Shown: positions 23,947 to 36,199 of the stretch, piece after piece
Numbering within the stretch: the first letter of the stretch is position 1
Layout: each line of letters opens with the position of its first letter
NCBI GenBank assembly: GCA_026120185.1
Contig: JANUWF010001109.1
Coordinates: forward strand, 5,852,366-5,916,365
Direction: 5' to 3'
DNA: 64,000 bases
Origin: Voacanga thouarsii
Taxonomy: Eukaryota > Streptophyta > Magnoliopsida > Gentianales > Apocynaceae
Notes under the pieces: generated by a model
The model's input: the letters and a program-made list of their open reading frames with translations, nothing else
What the model was told of the DNA's origin: nothing
The model's database searches: none
Position numbers and translations under genes: made by a program

Positions 23947-24519
23947 TCATGTAAATATGTACTTCAAACTTTTGTGGTTTGTGAATATCTCATATTCAGC
24001 TTTATACAAATAGTGTCGCCATTTCTTCAGGGCAAACACAATAGATGCTAGCTCTAGGTCGTGCGTGGGATAATTCACCTCGTGTGGCTTAAGCTTTCTC
24101 AAGGCGAAGGCCACAACTTTCCTTTCTTGCATCAACGCTGCTTCCAATCCTTCATTGGACTCATCCATGTACTGAGCATAGGATTTTCCTTCTTATGGCA
24201 AGTCAATACATGTGCCATTATCAATCTCTTCTTCAACCGTTGAAACCTCTCTCACACTTTTCATTCCATGAGAACGGCACATCTTTTCGCAGTAGCCTAG
24301 TCAAAAGTGAGGCAAGGGTTGAAAACCCTTTTATGAATCACCTATAATATCTGGCTAACCCTAAGAAACTCCTAATTTTTGTAACGGTCTCAGGTTGTCT
24401 CCAGTTTTCAATGGATCCCACCTTAGCATGGTGTATCTTGACTACTTCCTTGTCACAACATGCCCCAAAAAAGTGACTGCATCTAACCAAAATTCGTACT
24501 TACTAAACTTAGCATACAA
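23947..24519 (-). pseudogene. Chromovirus RT C-terminus and RNase H
   Basis: The minus strand from 24519 reads YAKFSKYEFW and TFLGHVV, the end of a Ty3/gypsy RT. A decayed connector with FIKGFSTLASLLT-like words follows, then an open RNase H stretch (24168-23947): [41 protein letters not shown] and [10 protein letters not shown]. The normal catalytic Asp at TDHKSL is Asn here. The sequence is directly continuous with 32676-33090 once Athila-2 is removed. Confidence 0.9.
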
Positions 24520-24524
24520 CTAGT

Positions 24525-25907
24525 CGATAGGGGCTAAATTTATCAATAATTTCCTGGTTATTTGAGGGTATTTTGTGATACGTTTGAAGTAATAACTAGT
24601 CATATTCCTTAATATTTGATATATTACCATTGAAAATGTATTTTGGTATTTTATTGCAGAAAAAGGAAAAAATAACAAAAAATCGTCACCGTTGTAGTGC
24701 ACGACTGGCATCGGCCGTGTTCTACGGAGCCGGCACTGGCCCTATGCTGGAAGCAGGGGAGAAAGCAAAAAAAAAAACAATAGATCATGCTAGGCCGAAC
24801 GGAACACGGCCGGCACAAGCCCAACATTGTCCAATGGCATTGATTTTTCCTGCTGCGCACGAATTTGGGAAGTTCCTAAGAGTTTTGGTATTTTTCAACT
24901 TGTAATCGACCTAGAACTGTTAAGGAATAAATTTTAGCATCTTGGGAGCCTATTTAAGCAAGCAAAATGCAAGGCAAATATATGAATTCAAGGATCAAAG
25001 CTGTCAATCAATCACAAAAAAAGGGGATTCATCAATTAAGAGGCATTATTCAAGAAAGGTCTTCAAGAAAAAAAAAAAAAAAAGGAAGGCTTGTCTATGA
25101 GTTCTATCTTTTATATTTATTTTATTTTTCTAGAATATTTTTATTGTAATTTGACATTATTTTAGGATTCATATTTTTTGGATTAATTTAGCTATTTGAT
25201 CAAATTATTACCATTCTTAATATTTGATTACTTGTGATTATTAAAGAATTGATGAATTTAGACTTGCTTCTAATTAACTTGGGAAGTGATGTTATGAGTT
25301 GATTTAATTTCGTATTTGTTATCTCTTAACGGAATCCGAAACGAAGTTAAGAACAAAGAACTAAGGTAATCAAATATTAGTTGATTTCACCTAAAGTATA
25401 GGGTTATTGGCTTATTCCAAATTTATTATCACCAGTATAGGGGTAATTGTTGAAGGATGAGTTTAATGCATCTTTTGGTTATGTTGGTTTGATTGGAAAA
25501 TCTGCTAATTTAATCATAAAGTAGTGAGTCTATGACTTGGGAAACGATTGAATTCTAATATAATTCTTTCATGATGCAAAGATAATAATTGACTATGATA
25601 TTTACTAAGTAATTCATTGTCATGCCTTCATGAATATTTGTCTCAATTGCATACTATTTTATTCTTGAGCTGTATATTTTTTTTTATTTTTTATTTTATT
25701 ATCATTTTATTTGATCAGTTAAACAATGAATGAACATTAGCAATGGTAGTTGTTCCTTGATGACCGATACTCGTTAATTCTCTATACTATGCTTGCGATA
25801 TGTATATTTGCTCATATATGTAATTTGGAGATTACTATTTTAATTAAAACTTGGTTATGGATGGATTTAAATTTATATGATTTTTCTACACCAAATTCTA
25901 TGCATCA
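24525..25907 (+). repeat. Athila-2 5' LTR
   Basis: Starts CGATAGGGGC (first base T mutated to C, compared with TGATAGG at 31288) and ends TATGCATCA. It contains a GC-richer block near 24690-24830 with CGACTGGCATCGGCC-like words, as in the partner LTR. Confidence 0.9.
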
Positions 25908-25913
25908 AGTTTT

Positions 25914-25931
25914 TGGCACCGTTACCAGGGA
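25914..25931 (+). other. Primer-binding site, tRNA-Asp (Athila type)
   Basis: TGGCACCGTTACCAGGGA follows the 5' LTR by six bases. It is close to the complement of the plant tRNA-Asp 3' end. Confidence 0.85.
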
Positions 25932-25972
25932 ATAATATCATGAAAGCTTGGATTTTATTAATTTAACCATAT

Positions 25973-26006
<34 letters not shown>

Positions 26007-26189
26007 GTAAATATGTATATTTGTTCTTTGAGTAAATTAGTGATATATCTTGTTGTATGTATAAATGTACTTCAATTTACTAACATAGTTTATGTTGAAC
26101 TTTGTACGCTAATTTTATTTAATTGACTATTTGTAAGTTTTGTAATCTCATAATCTTATTGTTCTTGTATTCTTAGCATTTAATGTCTG

Positions 26190-27600
26190 ACCCGACGATT
26201 CCAAGGAGAACCATTGGATTTTGATTCCAAGATCGAAAAAACTTTGACAAGGATTCGGAGGGCACTCACGCAAAAGGAGAAGCAAGCCAGTTCAATAGGA
26301 GAGATGGAAGTTAACCAAAATAATAATGGTAACAATGGTGGAAATAATGGTAGGAGGATTATGGATGATTTTGTTAAGCCAGCGATCTCAAGAACAGACT
26401 CAAACATCACTAGACATAGGGTAAAGGAAAATAATTTTAAGAGCAAACCCAGCATGATCTAAATGATCCAGAACATGGTATAATTTGATGGGTTACCATA
26501 CAAAGATCCTAATACCCACCTTGCTAGTTTCTTAGAAATTTGTGATACCTTCAAGATAAATGGTCTTTCAAATGATGCTATAAAGCTGAGGCTTTTTCCT
26601 TTTTCTTTGATAGATAGAGCCAAATCATGATTAAAATTTTTACCAGTTGGATCCATCACTATATGGAATGGGCTAGTTGAGAAATTTTTAGCAAAGTACT
26701 TGCCCCCAACCAGAACAACCAAACTTAGGACATACATTTTTGCCTCCAATAGTTTGGCTCTGAAAGCCTTTATGAGTTTTGGGGAAGGTGAAAGGAGAGC
26801 CTTAGAAAGTGTCCTCATCATGGGCTTCAGCTAGGAATGCAAATGTAAATTTTTGATAATGGACTAAACTTTACCTCAAAACAGTTAGTTGATGTGTCTA
26901 CTGGAGGGACTATCAATTCTTAGACCCCGAAAGAAGTATATAAGTAGGTGAAAAATATTAAAATGAATAACTACGCATGGGGTAATATGAGAAATAGGGC
27001 TCGTGCTCAATGTGTGCACAAGATTGATGTTGTAGCTGCTATAAAAGCTAAGGTTAAGGTATTTACTCAAAAAATGAAACAAATGACGATGACCCCCTCT
27101 CCAAGCCAGGTAATAAATGTTAACTGTGATTTTTGTGGAGAATGGCATCCCAATCATGAGTTCCAAAGCATGGATTCATCCCAAGATTCCTCAGAACAAG
27201 CTTCTTTTATGAGTAATGGGTGACAAGGTGTTAATCCCTATAGTGCCACATATAATCCTAGTTAGATTAACCATCCTAATTTCTCTTTGATAAATCAAAA
27301 CCAACCGCGACCTTCTAATTTTGGTGGCAATCAAAGGACTGAACTCTCCTTACCCTACAATGCACCACCATCAAAGCCATCATTGTAGGACTTGGTTAAT
27401 AAAATGGTGAGCTCAACTGAGGCAAGGTTCTAAGAAGTGGATGATGTGACAAGGAATTTGGAGGCAACAATGCACAATCTTGAGAATCAGATTGGGCAAT
27501 TGCCCAAACTTCTTGGAGACCATCAAATTGGTTCTCTTCCAAGGAATACAGAAACAAATCCACGTGATCAAGACCATAGAAAAAGATGATTTTTCATTAC
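26190..27600 (+). pseudogene. Athila-2 gag, broken
   Basis: Reading across frames gives the gypsy gag core: [56 protein letters not shown] and ALKAFMSFGEGERRALE. A zinc-finger-like CDFCGEWHPNHEF follows, in which the last Cys appears lost. An asparagine/glycine-rich low-complexity stretch lies near 26320-26360. Multiple stops and shifts occur. In intact relatives this protein packages the RNA. Assignment to the Athila group rests on these motifs and the PBS. Confidence 0.85.
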
Positions 27601-28670
27601 TTTGGTTTTTGTTTAATTGGGACATCTTTTTAATTTATGTTTGCCTTTGTTTATATTTCTGTATTTTAATTTTTGAGATAATTGCATTTTCTTCATGACT
27701 ATGTGTTTTTCTTTATTGTTGCTTTTATTAAATGAATAAAAAAATAAAATAATTATTTTTCCACGCCGGAAAGACCTGGGTTGGCGCCAGCTGGTGTCGG
27801 GCAGCCTCTCTAAATGGCCGATTTTGGCCATTTATTTTCATACTTTTCCAAATTGCCTAGATTTTTCTCTCTACCTTACGCCATTTCTTCATCTCCAAAT
27901 ATCACCGGATCAATTTTTGCTTTCAGAAACACTAACCCAACATCAAATCTCCTTATTTTTGTTGAATTTATGGATTAAAACTTCAAAAATCCCAACTTTT
28001 TCTTCAAGAAACTATGTTCGAATCTCCTCTTTCAAGTGAAGATTTCTTCAAAAAGATTGCACATTTTGCTTGCCCATGTATTGGAGAACACAAATGTATA
28101 GTTTTTCTTGCATTCTTACGGTTAAATTCTTGCCATGTATTTTTCACTATTTTTGGGTAAAAATTGTGTAATTTAGAGTTGTTGGCTAAATTTGATTGAA
28201 TTGGTGGCTCAATTAGGACTGGAATAGCATGAGCTTATGATTCACGGATTATTTTTGCTATCACGCGTTCCATAGTTTGATCACATGTTGGTTTTTTTTT
28301 GGGTTATTGAGATTATATTAGTAATGAATTCATGCTAGACAGACAACATTATTTGCCATAATTCATTCTTCTTGAATTGTACTATGGATTTATTCTTCAC
28401 ATGCATGATCAGCTTGTGTACAAGTGGGCAATTATATGGTGGTTTAAATTGTGGTCCTATATTTCTTGTTGCAGGATTTGAAAGGAGATTGGGATTGATT
28501 GATATTATAGATTGAGGAGGTTGTAGATTAATTGAAAATTATGAATTGTTGAGAGTAGTATGTTGTATTATGTTGTGGAGGATTGATTATACCGAGATAA
28601 GATTGTTGTTGTATTGTTGTAGTGCCTTATTAACATTCTTTCATGATACCCATCTTCAAACACTCTCATT
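27601..28670 (+). other. Spacer between the two ORFs of Athila-2
   Basis: No protein is recognised. 27760-27840 has a short GC-richer piece with a GGCGCCAGC word and a tandem TGGCCATTT/TGGCCGATTT. The rest is AT-rich and resembles a leader in front of the second open region. Confidence 0.5.
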
Positions 28671-29900
28671 ATGCCTAATAACAAAAGACAATCTTCCAAA
28701 AGGGTTAGAGCCTCATCTTCCTCTATATCTATAGACCCATTATTTTAATACCCCGCTGATTTCATTGATCCTTCTTGTCAACAGTGGTACTCCAAGAAGG
28801 CTTCTACTAAAATCTTTGTAGAACGCACTTTTACACCTTCTCTAGACCTTGCTCTTACATTAGGAATAATGTTTAGACGATTTAGGCGGGGGGCTTATTG
28901 TTCAATTGAAAAGACCCTATTGCCCTATCTTGATTAAAACGTTTTATGCTAATATGTTCCAGAAACAAAATAATCATGTTGAGACCATTGAGACCAGGGT
29001 AAAAGGAACCCTTATTTTTGTGGATCGAGAGAGACTGGCTACCATCCTAAATGTTAATAATGAAGGCCCTTGGTTAGCTGTAGATCACCACAACTAAAAG
29101 ATCATTTCTGACCCTGAATAGAAAGTGAATAATGCTAGACTACCCTAAGGATCTACAAGAGAGGTTCAGTAGGGTAGGTAGGTTTCTATTCTAACAATAA
29201 CCTTGAGGCCAACCTACGTGCTATAGTATACATCTTTGCTTACAATGTTATTCCTAAAGCTAGTGGGTTCAACAAGTCCTGAGTGAATGACCTTTATATT
29301 CTACATAAGATGATGTACACCCAGCCTATCCTGCTTACTCTTTTGATTATCCAATCCATGCATGATGTGGTATATTCTCGCCTGTCCACCAAAGCTTTTG
29401 TTTTCCCTCTTGTGATCATGAAAATTTAAAAATCTTTTAACATTAGTTTTGAGGGGAAACTTACTAAGACCACAACTGAGAGAGATCTAGTTACTGAGCA
29501 AACATTAGTTAGCTGTGGTTATTAGTACAGTGTTGAGGTGAGGAGATGGTTAAGGCCTTATGATATGTAGCACCTGGGACAAGTTGAGCTTCCACCTATG
29601 GAGGAGGAGCACCTTGCACTATCACCTCGAACTCACACTAGTGGTTCATAGTCCCAATCGAGGACTAATTTTAAGACTGAGGTGAAGGGTTAGTTAGACC
29701 AGTTGAGAGTGGGCATGGAGACACAAACGGAGATACTTCTTCGGCTTTGTGAGTCCATGACTGCCCTCACTAGTAGGCAAGATGCTTAGAAGCAACAATT
29801 GATGCAATAGATACAGCGATTCCCTGGACCTCAAGGAGGTGATTGTAGCCATATGGCTGAGAATGATGAGGATGACCATGATGAGGAGGACGATGATTGA
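28671..29900 (+). pseudogene. Athila-2 second ORF, putative plant transposon protein domain
   Basis: From ATG 28671 a broken frame of about 400 codons can be followed through several shifts. It opens MPNNKRQSSKRVRASSSS, followed by WYSKKASTKIFVERTFTPS, IKTFYANM, RVKGTLIFVDRERLATILN, AYNVIPKASGFNKS, TQPILLTLLIIQSM and YSRLSTKAFVFPL, and ends in an acidic DDHDEEDDD tail. This order matches my memory of the domain annotated as putative plant transposon protein in non-autonomous gypsy-like elements. Its biochemical role is not known to me. Stops make it non-functional. Confidence 0.6.
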
Positions 29901-31287
29901 GCATTTTTCTAATGATCCCTGTTTTTTTTTTTTTTAGTTTTCTTTTCTATTTATATTTTCATGAATTTCTTCGATTTCTTCTTAGTTTGTTTTTGTTATT
30001 TCATGTTCGTTTCTTTTCCTTTTCTAGTTTTATGTTTTTTTTTTCTTTTGTGTTATTCTTTTAGGTACATTCCCCAATGACTCCTTATGATGGATTCACC
30101 AATGTTGAGGCCACTCCGTTTTGTAAGTATTATTCTTTTCTTATCTTCTTCCCTTTATTTATTTTGGTCCATTAGCTTTGCTTTTATTGTTATATTTTTT
30201 GCCATTGAAGACAATGTCTAGTTTAAGTGTAGGGGAGAATTTAGCATTGAAAATATATTCCACATACTCTAGTTTTTGGGCTACATTGGCTAAATTTTTT
30301 TGAAATTCTTTTGGTTTTCATTGCTTTTACTTATAATGAAGTTGTAGTTATCTTTCTTACTTGGGATATGATTTTTGTCATTCAATTGGTTGGATTTTGA
30401 TTAATAGTGAATTGGTTTTTTAGATTAGATATATTCAGTCTTGAGAATTTGAGTTAGTCTTATTTATGCATTTGTGTTTGAATGTTATTTTATTCATCTA
30501 ATTTGAAGATGGATAATGTAATAAATATAGGGAAAGTTGTTGACTAATTCTTGTATTATGGATTTGATATTTGCTGGACTTTGAGTAGTGAATAAGGAAT
30601 GTGAGGAAATTGAAAAGTATTAAGTGGAAAATTTTATTATTTTGTGAGTTGATTAAAGATGAGTTGAAAAATATGCTCTTATTTTTTAATTTTCATGAAG
30701 ACCTTTTGTTGAAAAGAGGGTTAATATGGAGAGAAGTAGCAAGTATTGTTTAGTGCACTCTCTTGAGGCTATCCCCAAGGTAAAAAGGCTAGAAAGAGCA
30801 AAAAAATAAAATGTTGAAAAAACTAATGAAAAAAAAAATATAATGACTATAAAGGGGGCCAATATGGTGTGTGAAGAAGAAATCCATTTACTTAAGGCTA
30901 TTAATTCCCTAAGTCTTTGAAAAAAAAAGAATGGAGTGTTTTTCTTAAATAATTACGTGAATTGTGTAATTTTTTATTTTACAGTACTTGAATTGGTAGA
31001 TAGCTTGACCTGTATGATTCATATTATCTACGTTTTTGTTTGAATGGATTTTCTTACACTAAAGTATAAACTAGCTTAACTTGACTTCGAGGGTTTAGGT
31101 ATGTCTTATCTAGTGTTTCAATTTGTGAATGTTTTCAAAAGGCTAAAAGAATGACAATGTCATATCTAAAGTTTGAAGGGGAATTGTGGCTTTGTTATAA
31201 GTTAGAATTTCTAAAAGTTTGTCTTGTTTTTCCTTGTCTTATAGTACTTTGCTTAAGGACAACCAAAGATTCAAGTATGGGGGAATG
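29901..31287 (+). other. Athila-2 3' spacer and purine tract
   Basis: AT-rich, with no protein recognised. It includes a stretch (30680-30950) homologous in inverse orientation to 5870-6130 in Athila-1. AAGTATGGGGGAATG directly before the 3' LTR is the purine-rich primer for plus-strand synthesis. Confidence 0.65.
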
Positions 31288-32675
31288 TGATAGGCGCTTA
31301 ATAAATCAATAATTTTCTAGTTATTTGAGAATATTCTGTGATACATTTGATGCAATAACTAGTCATATTCCTTCATATTTGATATTTTACCTTTGGAAAG
31401 ATATTTTGGTGTTTTATTGCATAAAAAAGGGAAAAACGACAAAAAATCGTCGTCGGTGCGGTGCACGACTAGCGTCGGCCATGTCCCACGGAGCCAACAC
31501 CGGCTCTATGCTAGAAGCAGGGGAGAAAGCAAAACAAAAAAATTAGAGCATGTCGAGTCGAACAGAGCACGGCCCAACGCTAACCAATGGCAGCGATTTT
31601 TTCTGTTGCGTGCGGATTTCGCAATTTACTAAGACTTTTGATATTTTCCAACTTGCATTAGACCTAGAACTCTTAGGGAATGAATTTTAATATCTTGGAA
31701 GCCTTTTTAAGCAAGGAAAATACAAGAAAAACATATGAATCCAAGGATCAAAGTTGCCAATCAATCACAAAAAGAGGAAATTCATCAATCAATGAGCATT
31801 ATTCAAGAAGGTCTTCAAGGAGAAGAATGAGAGCTTGTCTATGTGCTCCTTCTTTTACCTTTATTTTCTTTTTCGATAATAATGATGTAATTAATTTTTT
31901 CATTGAAATTTGACATTATTTTGAGATTCATGATTTTTGGATTAATTTAGCTATTTGATCAATTTGTTATCATTATTAGTATTTGATTACTTATAATTTT
32001 TAATGAATTGATCAATTTATAATTATTTCTAATTGACTTGAGAAACAATGTTAGGAGTTTATTTAATTTAATATTTGTTATCTCTTAACGGACTTGGGAA
32101 ACGAAGTTAAGAACAAGGAACTAAGGTAATCAAAAATTAGTTTATTTCACCTAGAGTATAGGATTATTTGGCTAATTTCATGTTTATTATCACCTAGCGT
32201 ATAGGGATAATTGTTTAAGGATGAGTTTAATACATCTTTTGATTATATTGGTTTGATTGGAAAATCGGCTAATTTAATCATAAGGTAGTGAGTCTATGAC
32301 TTGGGAAACGATTAGATTCTATTATAATTCTTTTATGATGCCAAGATAATAACTGATTGTAATATTTACTAAGTAATTCATTGTCATGTCTTCAAGAATA
32401 TTTGTCTAAATTACATATTCTTTCATCCTTGAGTTGTATCTATTTTTATTTATTTTTTTATTCTATTATCACTTTATTAGGTTAGTTAAACAATAAATGA
32501 ATGGTAACTAGTGGTAGTTGTTCCCTGAGAATCGACGCTTGTTAATTCTCTGTACTATGCTTGTGATGAGTATACTTGCACATATGTGTAATTTAGGGAT
32601 TAATATTTTAATTAAAACTTAGTTAGGTATGGATTTAAATTTATATGATTTTCTACACCCAAATTCTACACATCA
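31288..32675 (+). repeat. Athila-2 3' LTR
   Basis: Starts TGATAGGCGC and ends TCTACACATCA, matching the 5' LTR end to end. Its last kilobase is repeated at 47102-48111. Confidence 0.9.
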
Positions 32676-33090
32676 CTGGTGCTCCCTCAACTTTTCCAAA
32701 ACTAATATGAGGTGTTCTGTATGTTCCTCCGGGCTCTTGGAATAAATTAATACATCATCGACAAAGATCACGACAAATTTGTCCAGATAAGGTCAGAATA
32801 TCTAGTGCATTAGGTCCGTAAAAGGTTGCAAGAATAGTAGTCAATCCAAAGGGCATCACAAAAAAATTCAAAATGCCTATATCGGGTGTTAAAAGCGGTC
32901 TTAGGAATGTTCTCCTCCCGGATTCTAACTTGGCAATAATCTCACCTTAAGTCAAGCTTAGAATTACAACTAGAACCTCTTAGTTGGTCAAACAACTCAT
33001 TAATGAGTGGTGGTGGATGTTTATTCTTATTTGTCAAGCTGTTAAAACCACTATAAATCAATGCACAAACGCAGTGTCCCATCCTTCTGA
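32676..33090 (-). pseudogene. Chromovirus reverse transcriptase, N-terminal part
   Basis: On the minus strand from 33090: RRMGHCVCALIYSGFNSLT (relatives have KKDGTLRLCIDYRGLN), PPPLINELFDQLRG and SKLDLR, then after stops FGLT and [23 protein letters not shown], and finally VLEKLREHQ at the Athila-2 border. The FVDD catalytic pair is intact, while the finger region is mutated. The first Asp lies in the SKLDL context. It joins in sequence to 24519. Confidence 0.9.
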
Positions 33091-34594
33091 GGACCCTAAA
33101 TGCGAAAAACAACCACAAATCCTTCTGATGACCCAGACCAAACAATTAGGTCGATTAATAGTTTACAGAATTACCTCTATATTGCAGAAAGCAAGACTTC
33201 CGTCTTCAGGTTTCCAGGTGTATGTCCACTTCCGGCAATCACCAGACGCTGCAATGCATGAACGTCCTCTATCGGATACACACAGCGAACTCAGTTCCTT
33301 ACCCGGGAGTGCTAGCGTCTAGGGTCTTGAGAGGCTAAATTTCTGGTTATGGAGGCATGAAATCTTTTATGATAAGACTACCACAAGAAGACAGCTAGGG
33401 TTTTTTTTTAAACCACACGAACTTTTTGGAGTCCCACTCTCATAATATCTTATCATATCTTATTTTAAGTTCAAATTAAATTTAAAAGATATGATAAGAT
33501 TCTGTCATTATCTCATTAATTTAACTAATTAATTTACCGAATCAGGTTCTTATAATCTGAACATCCTCCAGATGCATCGAATATGGACATATTTCTATAT
33601 TCACTGTATCTAGTCAATTTTCCATGTTCGATGAACCTAGTCACATTTCCAGATACATCAAACCTAGTCACCAGAAAAATAACGTAATGTGTTCGCTTAA
33701 TGTGTAACCCTATAGGTTTATTTAACACTGGCAGTGTGCCCAAATCACATTTAAAATGGTCCACAAGCTATAAGGGGTTTCTAGCAAAATATTATAACTA
33801 TCCAGGTTAAATGAAGATCAATAATCTCTTTGAACCAAACCATAACTTCATATTTAGTCCTTTTGTCACACAATATCTAGATTAAGCATAAAGCACGGAG
33901 CATGTCATCCTTATTACGCTTAATTAACTATTTCTTGATCTCATAGTAGACTATTTAAATAAATGATATCAATATCTCAAATTGATATATCTGAGCGTGG
34001 CCATGCATTTTAACCGTCTAACTTATCAATGGACCTATAGATATCTCTCCCAAGAATGAGAGGGACAAATTCCTTCACTATCAATTATATTCCTCTCTCT
34101 GGTTTATTCTATATTCAACAGTAGTCTTATTTTATTATCTGGTTAAAGACAACTTTAGACAACATCAAGATATAAAATTTATCAAGCAGGAAATTATGAT
34201 GAATTCAGGTCGAAGGACTTCTAATATCATTATGGCTAGAAAGTACTTATGACATGTCCCATGAAGTACTCTTACAGTGGGTCATGTTTAATACAATATT
34301 CTCTAACATTTATTTATTTTTTAACTTGATATCCTATATATCCATTACTAGTAAAACACAGTCATCAAGTCACACACATACTAATCTTAATTTATTATTA
34401 TTCTACTAATAATATTTGATTAGGGACAATTTAAGAATAGTCATTCTATTTGTTATAGGATTTTACTACCAAGTCAGGTACTTGATGACTATAAATCTAA
34501 ATACACTATTCATGAAAAGAAATGCCTCATATTATTACAAAATACATAACAAAAATAGTATAAGTACAAATTATTTTAGGGCATATCCCCAATA
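33091..34594 (-). repeat. Copia-2 3' LTR, outer end clipped
   Basis: It aligns with 45617-47101; the first 12 bases seen at 45605-45616 are missing. The inner end reads GCATATCCCCAATA (minus strand TATTGGGG for the expected TGTTGGGG). The purine-rich GTGAGAGAC precedes it on the minus strand. Confidence 0.88.
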
Positions 34595-34749
34595 GTCTCT
34601 CACTTGCACGAAGACCAATTTGACATAAACTGTAATCTCATTAATCTCGTATGACTATCATGTTTAGACGATAGGAGAGGCCTCGTCGGTGGATCTATAA
34701 CATTGTCATTAGTTGATGTCTTGCATACTTTTACATCTCATCTATTAAC

Positions 34750-35300
34750 AATTTCTCGAATGAGATGAAAATATCTAAGTGTGTGTTTGGATCACTGATA
34801 TGATCTTGGTTCCTTAACTTGTGCAATGGCTCCATTGTTGTCACAATAAAGATCCACCGGGTTCACAATACTAGGAACTACATCTAGTTTTGTAATGAAT
34901 TTTTTTATCCAAATTGCTTCTTTAGTTGTAGCTGAGGCAGCTACATACTCAGCTTCTGTATTAGAATAGGCGACGGTGTCTTGCTTTAAACTTTTCCAGC
35001 TTACAGTACCTCCATTTAAACAAAATAGAAAACCTGATTATGATATGTAATCATCTATGTCAGACTAAAAACTAGTATTAGTGTAACCATTTACAACTAG
35101 CTCGCCTTCATGTCCTCCATAAACTAAGAACATATCATTAGTTCTTCTTAAGTACTTCAATATGTTCTTGACAGTAGTCTAGTATGGCTCTCCAAGATTT
35201 GACTGGAACCTGCTTATCATGCTCAATGCATATGAGACATCGGGTCGAGTACATAAATGGCATTCATGATAGATCCTATAACGGAAGCGTACGGTATCTT
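34750..35300 (-). pseudogene. Copia-2 RNase H
   Basis: The minus strand contains TEAEYVAAS, KEAIWIKK and VDLYCDNNGAIAQVK, the same landmarks as the RNase H of copia-1. Frames are interrupted. Confidence 0.8.
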
Positions 35301-35425
35301 GTTCATGAGCTCTTCTTCATCCTTCATGGAAAGACTTTGAGTTTTTCTAAGCTTAATGCCATGTGACATTGGCAAGAATCCTCTCTCAGAGTCTTTTATA
35401 CTAAACTTTTTAGTACTTTGTTAAT

Positions 35426-36129
35426 TTATGCACTATGACTTAGGCCAATCAACTTCCTAGATCTATCTCTATAGATCCTTACACCTAAAATATAGGTAGT
35501 TTCACCTAAGTCTTTCATTGAGAAACCATTTCCCAACCATGTCTTTACACTTTGTAGAGTTGGGATGTCATTTCTAATGAGTAAGATGTTATCAACATAA
35601 AGTACTAAAAAGACTATTGCATTCATACTAGTTTTCTTATAGACATAAGGCTCATCATCATTTTTGATAAAGTCAAATTCTTTAATTGCTTCATCAAAAT
35701 GAAGATTCAACTTCGAGATGCTTGCTTCAATCCATAAATGGATCTTTGAAGCTTTCACACTTTATTAGAATTCAAAAAATCACCAAAACCCTCAGGATGT
35801 GTTATGTACACATCCTTAAGTAAGTTTCCATTAAAGAACGCGATTTTGACACCCATTTCCCAAATCTCATAATCATAATATGCTGGTATGATAAGAAGAA
35901 TTCTAATAAATTTAAGTATTACAACTAGTGAACAGATTGCATCATTGTCCATACCATGAGTTTGTCTATAACATTTTTTTACTAGTCGTGCTTTGTAAGT
36001 ATGCACGTTTCCCTCCATGTCTATTTTCTTTTTGAAAACCCATTTACAATAAATGGTTTTTGAACCTTCAGATAGATTAACCAAAGTCCAGACTTGGTTA
36101 TCATACATGAATTGCATCTCAAACTTCAT
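35426..36129 (-). pseudogene. Copia-2 reverse transcriptase
   Basis: Two overlapping minus-strand frames. The first (36129-35755) has YDNQVWTLV, IYCKWVFKKKIDMEG, KARLVKKCYRQTHGMD and IWEMGVKIAFFNGNL, where the first catalytic Asp (DVKTAF) is Gly. The second (35758-35426) has LVLYVDNILLIRND, where the YVDD motif has become YVDN, then KDLGETTYILGVRIYRDRS. With two of three catalytic aspartates changed, activity is excluded even without the frameshift. Confidence 0.92.
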
Positions 36130-36199
36130 GGCCTCTAGCTAATTTTTAGAGTCAGAACTCTTAATAGCTTCTTGATAGGAAGTGGGCTCATCATTAACG

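Larger units (their letters stand above)
24525..32675 (+). mobile_element. Athila-like LTR retrotransposon lacking pol (Athila-2)
   Basis: LTRs of about 1.4 kb (24525-25907 and 31288-32675), a tRNA-Asp PBS, a gag remnant, a long spacer, a second open region, another spacer and a purine-rich end. The target duplication CTAGT (24520-24524) / CTGGT (32676-32680) differs by one base. The insertion point splits a chromovirus RT between ...KLREHQ and LYAKF. No protease, RT, RNase H or integrase can be read in the 5.4 kb interior, so it was probably mobilised by an autonomous relative. Confidence 0.92.
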
